Assembly: GCA_036272935.1 (NCBI GenBank)
Contig: DATAXP010000027.1
Span: forward strand, 1 to 55,892
Direction of reading: 5' to 3'
Source of the DNA: DATAXP01 sp036272935
Lineage (GTDB): Bacteria; Planctomycetota; Planctomycetia; Pirellulales; PNKZ01
Length of the DNA stretch: 55,892 bases
Part shown: in pieces, positions 43,401-51,869 of the stretch
Layout of the letters: each line of letters starts with the position of its first letter
How positions within the stretch are numbered: position 1 is the first letter of the stretch
Made by a program: the position numbers and the translations under genes
The notes under the pieces: model-generated
The model's database searches: none
The model's input: the letters and a program-made list of their open reading frames with translations, nothing else
What the model was told of the DNA's origin: nothing

Positions 43401-44315
43401 GCGGTGGATGTGGCGCCGAGGCCATCGGCCGAGGTGACGATGCTCACCGATCCGATTGTGGCGGGAGACGAGTGGATCGCGATCACGCTTACTGCTGCGC
43501 AGCAAGAAAGCGTGCAGCTCTCCTTGGCGCGGTTTGATCGCGGCACGGCGGCAATCGTATCGCAGACGCCGCTGGTGCAGTTGCGCGACGTGTGGAAGGG
43601 GCGCGTGCCGGCCAGCATCGTAGCGGTCGACGATGGCGTGCTGTTTGTCGGTGGCGGTTGCGTGGCGGCCGCGAGCTTCGACGGCGAATTGAAATGGCTG
43701 CGCCGGCAAACATGGATCGGCGGGGTCGTCGAGCCACCGCACGACGCGCGCCCCGTGCCTCCCCTGATTGCGGGAGGCAGTGTCGTCGTCTGGCAGCCTG
43801 GGGTGCCGTATCTCACCTGTCTCGATCGGACGACCGGTGCCATCCATTGGCAGCGCGTGATGCCGAGGGTCCAGTGGATGCTCGCGCTCGGCCACGATCG
43901 GCTCGTGGTGCAATCGCACAGCCGGCTGAGCATGTTGCGGCTCGACACCGGCGAGCTGACTTGGCTTGCCGAGCCGGGCGAAGGCATTCAAGTTCTCGCG
44001 GCCGACGAGCGCTTTGTGCTGCTTGCCGCGCCGCAGGGGAGCGAACCTTCGGCGACCTTCCAGCTCTTGTGGCTTAACGCTGCGGATGGCTCGGTGAGCG
44101 CACGATCGATCCTGGAATTGCCCGACAAGCAGCTCGGCATCGCGCTCCGCATAATATCCCATCAAGGCAAGACGCTGGCACTGCAATCGAACGACGCGGT
44201 CGCAACGCTGGTTCGCATCGGTCCGGCCGATGAGGCGGATGCATCGTGGCCTAACGACTGGCTGTTGCCGCCGAGCGACGCGAAGGAAGGAAAAGAGCGG
44301 AAAAAAAAGCGATGA
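40392..44315 (+). CDS. Large single-pass membrane sensor/anti-sigma-like protein with lectin-like and beta-propeller regions
   Basis: A 1307-residue protein. The first 80 residues are an acidic helical cytosolic part (MTDAELIELVQQTPPEHLSP) shaped like planctomycete anti-sigma modules. One TM helix lies at about 83-103 (VLLAIPLIVAMIAVAAWFAI). The exported part contains two beta-sandwich-like regions (about 190-350 and 370-560; for example YATIGLFCSEGRGTRSLALR), a long alpha region and a C-terminal PQQ-like propeller (YLTCLDRTTGAIHWQRVMPR). Start 40392 overlaps the sigma gene by 14 bases; Met7 (40410) is an alternative. Sigma control is inferred from gene order and topology; no zinc anti-sigma motif was seen. 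Confidence 0.8.
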   Translation: MTSHEPMTDAELIELVQQTPPEHLSPEQLAELRRRLAGSAELQQALVEQLRLEQVMFAGLGRARIDFDAVLLRARRGERVRRGVLLAIPLIVAMIAVAAWFAIADRSEPPIEQPPVVQIVGTARDTMSKRGATPAESMAERTHPLPDQPPADLPAAAPPVAPATSAQEPWTAGLEQPPRPFEQACFDDLPPSSAATAALLQRWWRPIAGKHQPAQKGGTWGLSLKGTFSLRAPWQPGTALRLAVAASEAFRLHCIAGASGVMIAYDDRHGDRWLAYTTTVRSGKQLPELASLVGDDDGRFRRCGRGTVELRWQDGLIVVSRGDVLLLAVPLESPPQRVVLDTDDHTAFIDAMQFVRCEPFPLALPPRTTSLASSRPSELDWHKELPAGGAYDADENGRLRLSTTDAKHAARVWQAVAEPGLRQVVLEIESPEPGTAVYLGDADGRPRYAIGFFRNKRSGQLAFGFLRGNEKRTETSYSEKEMIPLAGEHIWLRLHLAAGLLRCWSSVDGQHWCRAFEPLRGGDLPYATIGLFCSEGRGTRSLALRSLRIERLDGLQVALPIAWRDGGPDSLASADPAAWRKRVAESRPAETDPRTWRDACALRTLAAGAPATLSRELVAGLAADVADARLPLGIGLTALSELALLSDSFDTSRCFSRLGQEALARGEELPYSHIRRALLEAPSSAGASEADSAIDDRIQAELFELVSRGQWQLLRESCRRFTFFFHPAIAAGGRRPTSERGRTIKLVEWGSVLAQRNSPPGDERVGPLPAVPVSWRHPLIERLGKEEFNALAEFDAAVASGADKDACQIITNIVPKADEGLLPSSRDPDLLVSLRGAIAAVMAEHPALRDTMRSEFGPVGMVRLRQAIHADDHAAITAIPLQFPATAAAAEARVWVGDRELSRGYVREAQQHYLAAERETSGEPSAGLSARQRLAGALLGRDVGQPATERVRLGDTVLEPERFEAIVAQACAAAKRAGENSPFDETGVPAPATYRLDPLPAEAAVDVAPRPSAEVTMLTDPIVAGDEWIAITLTAAQQESVQLSLARFDRGTAAIVSQTPLVQLRDVWKGRVPASIVAVDDGVLFVGGGCVAAASFDGELKWLRRQTWIGGVVEPPHDARPVPPLIAGGSVVVWQPGVPYLTCLDRTTGAIHWQRVMPRVQWMLALGHDRLVVQSHSRLSMLRLDTGELTWLAEPGEGIQVLAADERFVLLAAPQGSEPSATFQLLWLNAADGSVSARSILELPDKQLGIALRIISHQGKTLALQSNDAVATLVRIGPADEADASWPNDWLLPPSDAKEGKERKKKR

Positions 44316-45487
44316 TCGCCGCAAATCGACACTTCCTCGCGTTGGCTTTCGCCACGGTGGTTGCCACGACCGCGGCTAGTTCCGCGCGCGGCTTCGAGGG
44401 TGATTGGGAAATCACCCCCGAGAGCGAAGCAGCGCTGAGCCGCGGGCTTGAATGGCTGGCGCGCCATCAGGGAAAAGACGGCAACTGGGACTCTGAGAAT
44501 CTGGGGCTCGTTGCCGTCGGCGCCTTGGCGTTCCTGGCCGACGGCCACACGCCCGGCCGCGGCAAGTACGGCCCGGTGGTCGAGCGGGCGCTCGATCACA
44601 TTGTCCGCCAAGCCCAGCCCTCGGGGCTGCTGAATGTCGCCGCCGAGAAACGCGACATGTACAACCACGGTCTGTCGGCGTTCGTGCTAGGGCAGGCGCA
44701 CGGTATGTCGGCCGACGCCCGATTGGGGCCGGTGCTCGATCGAGCGCTGAAGCTCATCGCCAACACGCAGTGCGACGACGGCGGCTGGGAGTACGTTGCC
44801 CAGCGGCGGCCGAAGGGGCACGACCTCAGCCTCGCCGTGATGCAAGCCTTGGCCCTGCGCAGTGCGGTCGATAGCGGCCTCGAGGTTCCTCCCGAGGTGA
44901 TCGAGCTGGCGATCCGTAGCGTGCGGCGGCACTACCGACCGGAAGGGGGCACGCGCAAGCCGCCGCTCGACGAGCAGGCGATGCAAAAGCTCCCCGGCCA
45001 GTTCACCTACACCGGCGGCAGCGATGCCACGCTCGCCATGGCCGCCGCCGGGGTCGTCTGCCTGCAAGAATTCGGCCAATACGACGATTGGCGAATCGGC
45101 AAGAACATGGAGGTGATCGCCCGGGCGATCGCCGCGGCCAAGCCGTCCGGCAACGGCGACGGCAAGCTGCCGTTCGATGCGTACACGGCATACTACGTTG
45201 GCCAGGCGATTTACCAGGTCGGCGGAAAATCGTGGCGTGATCTGTATCCTGCGCTGCGCGACGGCATCGTCGGCTCGCAGCGCCGCGGCAACGACACCGA
45301 GCGCGACGGTTCGTGGATCGACACCAAGCGCGTCGGCGGGCGCGAAGGCGAACTGTACGCCACGAGCGTCGCCTGCTTCGTGCTGGCGATCCCGAACCGC
45401 TACCTGCCGATCCTGCAAGAGGGGCGCATCGACAGCTTGCGCAAGTTCCAGACCCCCAGCCGCTCACAGCCGGCAACCAGCAACTAG
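44312..45487 (+). CDS. Secreted prenyltransferase/squalene-cyclase-fold repeat protein
   Basis: A 391-residue protein with a signal peptide (LALAFATVVATTAASSARGF) and an alpha-alpha barrel of repeats. Repeat motifs are GLEWLARHQGKDGNWDS, LKLIANTQCDDGGWEYV and SVRRHYRPEGG, the QW-like pattern of terpene cyclases and related folds. The DxDD acid motif of squalene cyclases was not seen, so catalysis is doubtful; such proteins in planctomycetes often lie with vWA genes. The ATG overlaps the preceding stop (ATGA). The C-terminal codons (SQPATSN) are supplied by a short repeat. Confidence 0.85.
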   Translation: MIAANRHFLALAFATVVATTAASSARGFEGDWEITPESEAALSRGLEWLARHQGKDGNWDSENLGLVAVGALAFLADGHTPGRGKYGPVVERALDHIVRQAQPSGLLNVAAEKRDMYNHGLSAFVLGQAHGMSADARLGPVLDRALKLIANTQCDDGGWEYVAQRRPKGHDLSLAVMQALALRSAVDSGLEVPPEVIELAIRSVRRHYRPEGGTRKPPLDEQAMQKLPGQFTYTGGSDATLAMAAAGVVCLQEFGQYDDWRIGKNMEVIARAIAAAKPSGNGDGKLPFDAYTAYYVGQAIYQVGGKSWRDLYPALRDGIVGSQRRGNDTERDGSWIDTKRVGGREGELYATSVACFVLAIPNRYLPILQEGRIDSLRKFQTPSRSQPATSN

Positions 45488-45506
45488 CCACCAGCAACTA
45501 GCAACT
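45475..45506 (+). repeat. Short tandem repeat CCAGCAACTAG across a stop codon
   Basis: CCAGCAACTAG occurs at 45477-45487 and 45491-45501, with a partial third copy (CAACT). The first copy contains the TAG stop of the cyclase-fold gene and encodes its last residues. Same pattern as the repeats at 28091 and 39624. Confidence 0.7.
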
Positions 45507-45512
45507 TCTTAC

Positions 45513-47738
45513 ATGCTTTCCCTTCCCGCACCGACGGCGATGTTTGCACTCGCGGGCTTGGCCGCGGCCGCGGTGCCGGTGGTGCTGCATTTGTTCCATC
45601 GGCAGCGCTATCGCACGATCGACTGGGCGGCGATGGACTTTCTGCGCGAGGCCATCGAGCGCAGCCGCCGCGCCCGACTGCGCGACGTGCTGCTGTTGGC
45701 GCTGCGCGTCGCCTGTCTGGCGCTGTTCGGCCTGGCGATGGCTCGGCCGTTCTTTGCCAGCGCCGCGCACGCGCCGCTCGGCAACCAGCCGGTGCACGCG
45801 ATTCTGCTCGTCGATAACAGCCTGAGCATGGCGTATCGGCAGCTCGATGGTTCGCTGCTCGACACCGCCCGCCGGCGCGCGCGAGAGTTGATCGAACAAC
45901 TTCCGGCCGGTAGCCGCATCAGCGTGTTGCCGGTGTGCGCGACCGAGGGGACATTCAGCCGCGATAGCTATGCGACGGCCGACGATGCCCTCGACGCCCT
46001 GGACGCCATCCGCGTTGCCGACCGACAGCTCAATCTGACGGCGGCAGTCGAGCTGGCGCTCGACACCGCGCAGCGAACGGCCGAGCCGGCGGCGAAGCGC
46101 TTTGTGTTGTTCAGCGACGGGCAGGCGATCAACTGGCCAGCCGAGGCGGCGAGCTCCGACGTTCGTCGCTTGGAGAACCTGCAATTCGTCGAGGTGTCGC
46201 CGCACGGAACGGAGAACGCGTGGATCGCCGACTTTCGCCTCGCCGACGGCGTGGCCGACGTGCAAGGGCCCGCTCGGCTGCTGGCCCGGGTGCGCTACGA
46301 AGGTGCCGTCCCGCGCCGCAGCGTCGAGATCACGCTCAGCGTTGACGGCCAGGCGGTCGATAGCCGCACGATCGATCTGCTCCCCGGCCAGGCGCGGGAG
46401 GTGGCACTCTCGCATCGCTTTCAAACGGCCGTCGAGAACGGCCAAGTGGCAATGGCGAAAGCGACCGTCGCCTTGGCTTCCGACCGATTGAGCGACGACG
46501 ACACGCGGTCGCTGATCGTTCCGGTCGTGGCTGCGTTGCCTGTTGTGTTCGTCGACCAGTACGGCGACGGCGAAGATCCAGCCCGAGGGCAGTACGGCGA
46601 AACGTATCGGCTGCGGCGGCTGCTCCGGTCGGCAGGCTCCGCCGACCCGCACGCTCGCCCGCTGGTGCAAGTGCGTCATCTGCGGATCGACGAACTCTCG
46701 GCCGACGCCCTGGACGGAGCATGGTTCGTGGTGCTTGCCGGCGTCGAGACTCCTGGCGACGCGGTGTCGCTGCTGCGCCAGTACGTTGATCGCGGCGGGC
46801 AATTGATCATCGCCGCCGGCGCCGAGTTCGACCCCGTCGCGTGGAACGCCGCCGCATGGCTCGACGGCAAAGGGGTGCTCCCGGCGCCGTTGGAGCCGGA
46901 GTTGATCGGCGCTCGGCCGCGCGAGAGTGTGAAGCTCGAACCATTCGCGATCGATCCGTCGAGCCTGGCCGGCTCGCTGTTCGACCTGGACGGCATTGCC
47001 AACGACGAGCGCGACGAGTTGTTTCGCGAGCCGCTGTTCTTCCAGGCCGTGCGCGTCGCCGAGCGTGCGGATTCGCAGCTGCGCGTGCTCGCCCGGTTCA
47101 CGAATCACTCGCCACTGTTTGTCGATCGCGAGATCGGCCGTGGACGAGTGACATTCATCGCCTCGGCCGTGCAATCCGATTGGAACACGCTGACGATGAC
47201 CAACGCAGTGTTGCTGTTCGACCGCATGTTTCGCCTGGCGATCGAACGTTCGCTGCCGCGGCGCACCCTGGGACCGCTCGAAACGTTTTCGCTGCCGATC
47301 GACGCGCACGACCGCCGCGGTCGGTTCACGCTCGTCCGTCCCGATGGCACTAACGATCCACTGACGGTCGATGCCATTGGCAACGACACCTACCGGCTTC
47401 GGCTGCACGATCTTTCGCAGCGAGGCATCTACCACGTGGTTGCCGAGCGCGGCGAGGCGCAGCTTGCGGCCGACAATCGGCTCGCCGATATTCCGTTGGC
47501 CGTCAACGGTCCTGAGCGCGAGTCGGAACTGCGGCCGCTCGACGCGCAGCAGTGGGCCGAGCGCCTCGGCGACGCACCGATTCGCCGGCTCGCGTCGGAC
47601 GAAGCGATCTCGATCGACGGCGGCGACGCTGCGTCGCAAAACTTGTGGAAGTGGCTGATGGCCACGGTCCTGGCCGGATTGCTTGTCGAGACCGCGGTGC
47701 TGGCGGTTCCCAGGCGCGAGGAGCGTGCGACCCCATGA
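45513..47738 (+). CDS. BatA-like membrane protein with vWA domain
   Basis: A 741-residue membrane protein. The N-terminal BatA domain has two TM helices (about 10-26 and 57-80; HLFHRQRYRTIDWAAMDFLR between). The vWA domain starts AILLVDNSLSM, with MIDAS residues Asp101, Ser103 and Ser105, and continues RFVLFSDGQAI. A large domain (about 330-560) has GATase/ThuA-like text (FVDQYGDGEDPARGQYGETY, DELSADALDGAWFVVLAGVE), and a C-terminal TM lies near 715-735 (MATVLAGLLVETAVLAV). BatA proteins work with MoxR AAA+ ATPases, one of which lies downstream. ATG 45513 was chosen at the BatA domain start; the stop overlaps the next ATG. Confidence 0.88.
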   Translation: MLSLPAPTAMFALAGLAAAAVPVVLHLFHRQRYRTIDWAAMDFLREAIERSRRARLRDVLLLALRVACLALFGLAMARPFFASAAHAPLGNQPVHAILLVDNSLSMAYRQLDGSLLDTARRRARELIEQLPAGSRISVLPVCATEGTFSRDSYATADDALDALDAIRVADRQLNLTAAVELALDTAQRTAEPAAKRFVLFSDGQAINWPAEAASSDVRRLENLQFVEVSPHGTENAWIADFRLADGVADVQGPARLLARVRYEGAVPRRSVEITLSVDGQAVDSRTIDLLPGQAREVALSHRFQTAVENGQVAMAKATVALASDRLSDDDTRSLIVPVVAALPVVFVDQYGDGEDPARGQYGETYRLRRLLRSAGSADPHARPLVQVRHLRIDELSADALDGAWFVVLAGVETPGDAVSLLRQYVDRGGQLIIAAGAEFDPVAWNAAAWLDGKGVLPAPLEPELIGARPRESVKLEPFAIDPSSLAGSLFDLDGIANDERDELFREPLFFQAVRVAERADSQLRVLARFTNHSPLFVDREIGRGRVTFIASAVQSDWNTLTMTNAVLLFDRMFRLAIERSLPRRTLGPLETFSLPIDAHDRRGRFTLVRPDGTNDPLTVDAIGNDTYRLRLHDLSQRGIYHVVAERGEAQLAADNRLADIPLAVNGPERESELRPLDAQQWAERLGDAPIRRLASDEAISIDGGDAASQNLWKWLMATVLAGLLVETAVLAVPRREERATP

Positions 47739-50191
47739 CCGTCAGCGATACCATCGGACAGATGCTCGGCAGGCCGCGGGCCGAGGCGATCGAGCAGATC
47801 ACGCCGTCGCTGGCGGCCGGCTGGGCCCAGGGGCATGGTGGACTGGTGCTGCTGGCGTGTGCGGCAATCGCGCTGGTAGTTGGCGTGCTTTACTATCGGC
47901 GCGCGGCGATTGGTCATCGCGGCGTACGCGGATTGCTGGCTGCGATGCGTGCGGCCGTTTGCTGCCTGCTGCTGTTGTTGTTGGCTGAGCCGACGCTCGT
48001 CGTGCGCATCGTGCGACAGCCGCGGCCCTTGGTGTGGCTGCTGTTCGACGGAACCGAGAGCATGTCGCTGCGCGATCAGTTGGCCACCAGCGACCGGCAA
48101 GCGCTCGACGCCGCGCTGGACATGGCCGTGGCGTTGCCGACAACGAGCGACGCGTCGCCGGCGCGGATCGACTACGTGCGGCAGTTGATCCACGGTGCGC
48201 CGAGCAATGTTCTGGGCCGCTTGCAGGAGAAGTTCCGTCTCAAGGCGCTCGTGTTCGATCGGGCCACGGGAGTACGGTCGCTGCCGGCCGAGACGGCTGA
48301 TGGCAGCCGACGGCTCGACGGCGCCAAGCTCGCGCGGCAACTCACGACCGACGGTCGCCTGACGGCCCTGGGAGCTGCGCTGGCCGGCCTTGGTCAGCGC
48401 CACGCCACCAGCCAACTCGCCGGGCTGATCGTGTTTAGCGATTTCGATCAAAACTCGGGGATCACACCACTCGGCCCCGCCGCGCAGCTCGGCGTGCCGA
48501 TCTACACCGTGGGGGTCGGTCCGGCGATGGCCATCGACCTGGCCGTCGAGCTCGATGCGCCGCGGCTGATGAAAAAATCGGAAAGCTCGACGATCACCGT
48601 CGCTCTGCGGCAAACGGGACTCGACGGACGCAAAGTGCCGGTGCGCCTGTCGGCCCAGCGGCTGGGCAGCGACGCCGAGACTCCGCCCATCGTGCTAGGC
48701 CAACAAGAACTAATGCTCGACGGTCCCTCGGCCTTCGCGAGGTTCCCGTTCACGCCGCCGGAAACGGGACGTTGGCTGTTCACGGCTCTGGTGCCGCCGG
48801 AGCCGGGCGAAGTGGTGCGCGAGAACAACACCGCCGAGCGCCAGGCAAACGTGCGCGACGATTTTTTGCACGTGATGTTCGTCGAGCACGAGCCGAGCTG
48901 GGAATGGCGGTTTATCAAGGAAGTGTTCCATCGCGATCCGCTCGTCGGCCCGCATGGCTTCCGCACCTTCTTGCGTTCGGCCGATCCCAAGGTGCGGCAG
49001 ACCAACGAGCTGTTCCTGGCGAGCCTCACGCCGCCGCGCAGCGAGTTTTTCGCCAACGACGTGATTCTGCTAGGCGACATGCCCGATCAGACGCTCAGCA
49101 CCCGCTTCTGCGAGCGCGTCAAAGAGTTCGTCGGCATGTTCGGCGGCGGGTTGATCGTGATGGCCGGCCCGAGCTTCGGCCTGGCTCCACTCGCCCGCAC
49201 GCCGCTGGCCGATATGTTGCCGGTGGTGATCGATCCCGAGGCATCGCTGCGCGACGCACAACCGTTCAAGCCGCGTGTGACGCCGACGGCCGCGCAGTAC
49301 GACTTCATGCAGCTTGCCCCCAGTGCCGGCGAAAATCGCAAAGCGTGGGCCAATCTCGGTGCGCTTCCCTGGTATCAGCCGGTCGACCGAGTGCGCGATG
49401 GCGCGGCGGTGCTGCTGGCCCATCCCAGCGACTACTGCTCCGATGGCAAAACGCCGCAGCCGTTGGTGGCCCTGCGCCCCTACGGCAAGGGGCAGGTCGT
49501 GTATCTGGCGTTCGACGAAACGTGGCGGCTGCGGCGCAAGTTCGGCGAGCGCTACTATCGCCGGTTTTGGGGACAGATGATCTATCGCCTTGGCTTGGGG
49601 CACGCGCTGGGCAATCAGAAGCGATTCCTCGTCTGCACCGATCGGCAGCGATACCAGGTCGACGACGAAGTGACCGTCACGGTCGAAGCGTACGACGAGA
49701 ATTATGAACCGTTGGCCGAGGACGCACTGGAGCGGCGTAGTATCGCCGGCACCTTGGTGCCCCCGCGCTCTACTGCTCCAGCGGCGTCGGCCGAGGCGCC
49801 CCGCGAGCAACCTTTAACGCTCACTGCGGTGCGTCCAGGCATTTTCGAGACGCGCGCAGCCGCTTCGTTGCCGGGCGATTACCATATTCGCATTGAAGAT
49901 CCGATCACCCACGATGTCTCCGAGGTCGTGTTCCACGTCACGAACATCTCGGTCGAACACCGCAGCGCCGTGCGCAACGACGCCTTGCAAAACCAGCTTG
50001 CCGCGACCACCGGAGGCAAATCGTACGACCTGCTCTCGGCCGCCGCGCTGCCCGACGATATCGTCCCGCCCCGTCGCACCGAAAGCTCGATCGAAGTGTT
50101 GCCGCTGGGGAGCACCTGGGGAGCGTTTCTCGTGGTGGTTGGCTTGTTGCTAAGCGAATGGCTTCTCCGCAGATTGGTCCACTTGCCGTGA
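47735..50191 (+). CDS. Membrane protein with degenerate vWA and glutamine-amidotransferase-like domains
   Basis: An 818-residue protein. Two TM helices at about 36-54 and 72-92 precede a vWA-like domain starting VWLLFDGTESM: the MIDAS pattern DxSxS is DGTES (Asp105, Thr107, Ser109). A middle domain (about 380-520) resembles class I glutamine amidotransferase-like folds (FVEHEPSWEWRFIKEVF, FGGGLIVMAGPSFGLAPLAR). A C-terminal TM (about 795-813) follows. It overlaps the previous stop (ATGA). Similar BatA-plus-this pairs are typical of planctomycete MoxR loci; activity unknown. Confidence 0.82.
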   Translation: MTVSDTIGQMLGRPRAEAIEQITPSLAAGWAQGHGGLVLLACAAIALVVGVLYYRRAAIGHRGVRGLLAAMRAAVCCLLLLLLAEPTLVVRIVRQPRPLVWLLFDGTESMSLRDQLATSDRQALDAALDMAVALPTTSDASPARIDYVRQLIHGAPSNVLGRLQEKFRLKALVFDRATGVRSLPAETADGSRRLDGAKLARQLTTDGRLTALGAALAGLGQRHATSQLAGLIVFSDFDQNSGITPLGPAAQLGVPIYTVGVGPAMAIDLAVELDAPRLMKKSESSTITVALRQTGLDGRKVPVRLSAQRLGSDAETPPIVLGQQELMLDGPSAFARFPFTPPETGRWLFTALVPPEPGEVVRENNTAERQANVRDDFLHVMFVEHEPSWEWRFIKEVFHRDPLVGPHGFRTFLRSADPKVRQTNELFLASLTPPRSEFFANDVILLGDMPDQTLSTRFCERVKEFVGMFGGGLIVMAGPSFGLAPLARTPLADMLPVVIDPEASLRDAQPFKPRVTPTAAQYDFMQLAPSAGENRKAWANLGALPWYQPVDRVRDGAAVLLAHPSDYCSDGKTPQPLVALRPYGKGQVVYLAFDETWRLRRKFGERYYRRFWGQMIYRLGLGHALGNQKRFLVCTDRQRYQVDDEVTVTVEAYDENYEPLAEDALERRSIAGTLVPPRSTAPAASAEAPREQPLTLTAVRPGIFETRAAASLPGDYHIRIEDPITHDVSEVVFHVTNISVEHRSAVRNDALQNQLAATTGGKSYDLLSAAALPDDIVPPRRTESSIEVLPLGSTWGAFLVVVGLLLSEWLLRRLVHLP

Positions 50192-51864
50192 ACAGCTCTC
50201 GACTGCCTCACCTTCGCTCTCGGCTGCGTGTGCTGCGCTGGCGGCAATTCGCGCGCTGGCTTGCCGCCTCGGCAACGATCACGGCGGCGCTGCTGCTCGT
50301 CGGCATGCTGGCGGTCTTCGTGCTCGACTGGTCGCTCGATCTTGCGCCGATCGCTCGGGCAGTGCTCATCATGCTGGTCGCGGGCTGTGCCGTCGCGGTG
50401 TTGCCGCGGCTGATCGATCTGCGGCAGCGCCGACCGGCGGGCGATATTGCGTTAGCCCTGGCCGTCGAGCACCGCCAAGGACTCGACAACGACCTGGTCG
50501 CTGCGCTGCAATTCGATTCTGCCGCGGGCGATGTGTGGGGCTCGCCGCGACTGGCCAGTGCCGTGATCGACTACGTCGACGACTTCAGCCAGCACTTGGA
50601 AGTCGAGCCGCCGGCCGACCGTGCGTCGCTTCGCCGCTTGCTGCTTCCGCTGCTGCTGATGGCCGCGATCGTTGCCGCCATCGCGCTGCGCTGGCCCGAT
50701 TATCTTGGCGCCTTGGCCGATCGGCTGCTGCTGGGCCATGCGCCGTATCCGTGCAACACCGTGCTCGAGCGGTTGCTGGTCGACGGCCAATTGGTCGGCA
50801 TCGCGCCCGAACCGTCGCCGGCCGAGCTGCGCAAGCCGTTGGGGGCGACGATCGATTTCGAGCTGCACGCTTCGGGCGTGCTGCCGGCCGCGGGGTTTAT
50901 CGAGCTGGCGGGCGTGGGTGATTCCCGGCCGTCGACGATTGATCTTCAGCGCGACGCGCAGCGGCCAGGCGTGTATGTCGCTCGCCTGCCACGGCTCGTT
51001 GAGGACGCCCAGTTCCAAGTGCACCTTGGTGACGCACGCACGCACGAGCGCTGGCTGCGCGTGATCGCGCTGCCGGCCATCTCGGTGGCGTTCGACGTGT
51101 CGGCCCCGGACTACGCGGCGGCCCGAGGCACCGAGTCGCGCGAGGTCGCTGGATCGCGGCAGCTCACGGTGGTGGAAGGTTCGACGATCGGCATCCACGT
51201 GACGAGTGCCGGCAAGCGGCTAACGGGCGCGACGGTGAAGCTCGGCGGCACCGAGTTGCCTTTGACCGCCACCGACTCGACCGGCCTGCATTGGACCCTG
51301 GCGACGCGCGGCGGCGCGCTCGAAGCGGTTCGCGGGCCGGTGAGGTACGAGGTCCAAGTTGCCGACGAGGACGGCTTGCACCTGGCCGAGCCGGTGGTAG
51401 GCATGATCGGCGTGCGTCGGGACCATCCGCCGCAAGTCATCGCGAGCAGCGTCACGCAGCACGTGCTGCCGACCGGCAAGCCGCGGCTCACGTTCGAGGC
51501 GAGCGACGACTTTGGCATCGCCCGGCTGCGCGTTCGCCGCCAGATCCAGCACGAAGACGGCAGCACGGCGAGCGACCTGGTCGAGATTCCGCGCGGCACT
51601 GCGGCCGCTGAGCGCGTGCTGCAAGGTCGCTACGCGCTCGATTTGTCGGGCCTGAAACTCATCAAGGGAGACCAGTTGCGCGTCACGGTCGAAGCCACCG
51701 ACGCGCGAGGCCGCAAGCCCGGCAAGCTCGGCGTGTCTGAGCCGCTGGTGTTTCACGTCACCGACGAACGCGGTGTGCTCGGCGCGATGGCTGAGACCGA
51801 TCAGCGCACGGCCAAGCAAATGGACGATATCATCGAGCGGCAACTGGGAATCGGAAAGGAGTAG
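50158..51864 (+). CDS. DUF4175-like membrane protein
   Basis: A 568-residue protein with three N-terminal TM helices (about 35-58, 63-83 and 160-178). The rest is a beta-rich, Ig-like or carbohydrate-binding-like region (about 210-560; APDYAAARGTESREVAG, GTELPLTATDSTGLHW, ASDDFGIARLRVRRQIQHED). The text VTQHVLPTGKPRLTFEASDD is typical of DUF4175-type proteins. A GTG at 50188 would start with a GTGA overlap like its neighbours; ATG 50158 overlaps the previous gene by 34 bases. It ends 5 bases before the helical protein gene, and together they may correspond to the single-chain DUF4175 proteins of other bacteria (inference). Confidence 0.75.
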   Translation: MASPQIGPLAVNSSRLPHLRSRLRVLRWRQFARWLAASATITAALLLVGMLAVFVLDWSLDLAPIARAVLIMLVAGCAVAVLPRLIDLRQRRPAGDIALALAVEHRQGLDNDLVAALQFDSAAGDVWGSPRLASAVIDYVDDFSQHLEVEPPADRASLRRLLLPLLLMAAIVAAIALRWPDYLGALADRLLLGHAPYPCNTVLERLLVDGQLVGIAPEPSPAELRKPLGATIDFELHASGVLPAAGFIELAGVGDSRPSTIDLQRDAQRPGVYVARLPRLVEDAQFQVHLGDARTHERWLRVIALPAISVAFDVSAPDYAAARGTESREVAGSRQLTVVEGSTIGIHVTSAGKRLTGATVKLGGTELPLTATDSTGLHWTLATRGGALEAVRGPVRYEVQVADEDGLHLAEPVVGMIGVRRDHPPQVIASSVTQHVLPTGKPRLTFEASDDFGIARLRVRRQIQHEDGSTASDLVEIPRGTAAAERVLQGRYALDLSGLKLIKGDQLRVTVEATDARGRKPGKLGVSEPLVFHVTDERGVLGAMAETDQRTAKQMDDIIERQLGIGKE

Positions 51865-51869
51865 TATCC

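Noticed and set aside
42855..44324. 489-codon open frame on the minus strand
   Set aside because: It is antisense to the C-terminal half of the large sensor gene, which shows propeller-like motifs.
45498..47639. 713-codon open frame on the minus strand
   Set aside because: It is antisense to the BatA-like gene, which is supported by vWA motifs and operon context.
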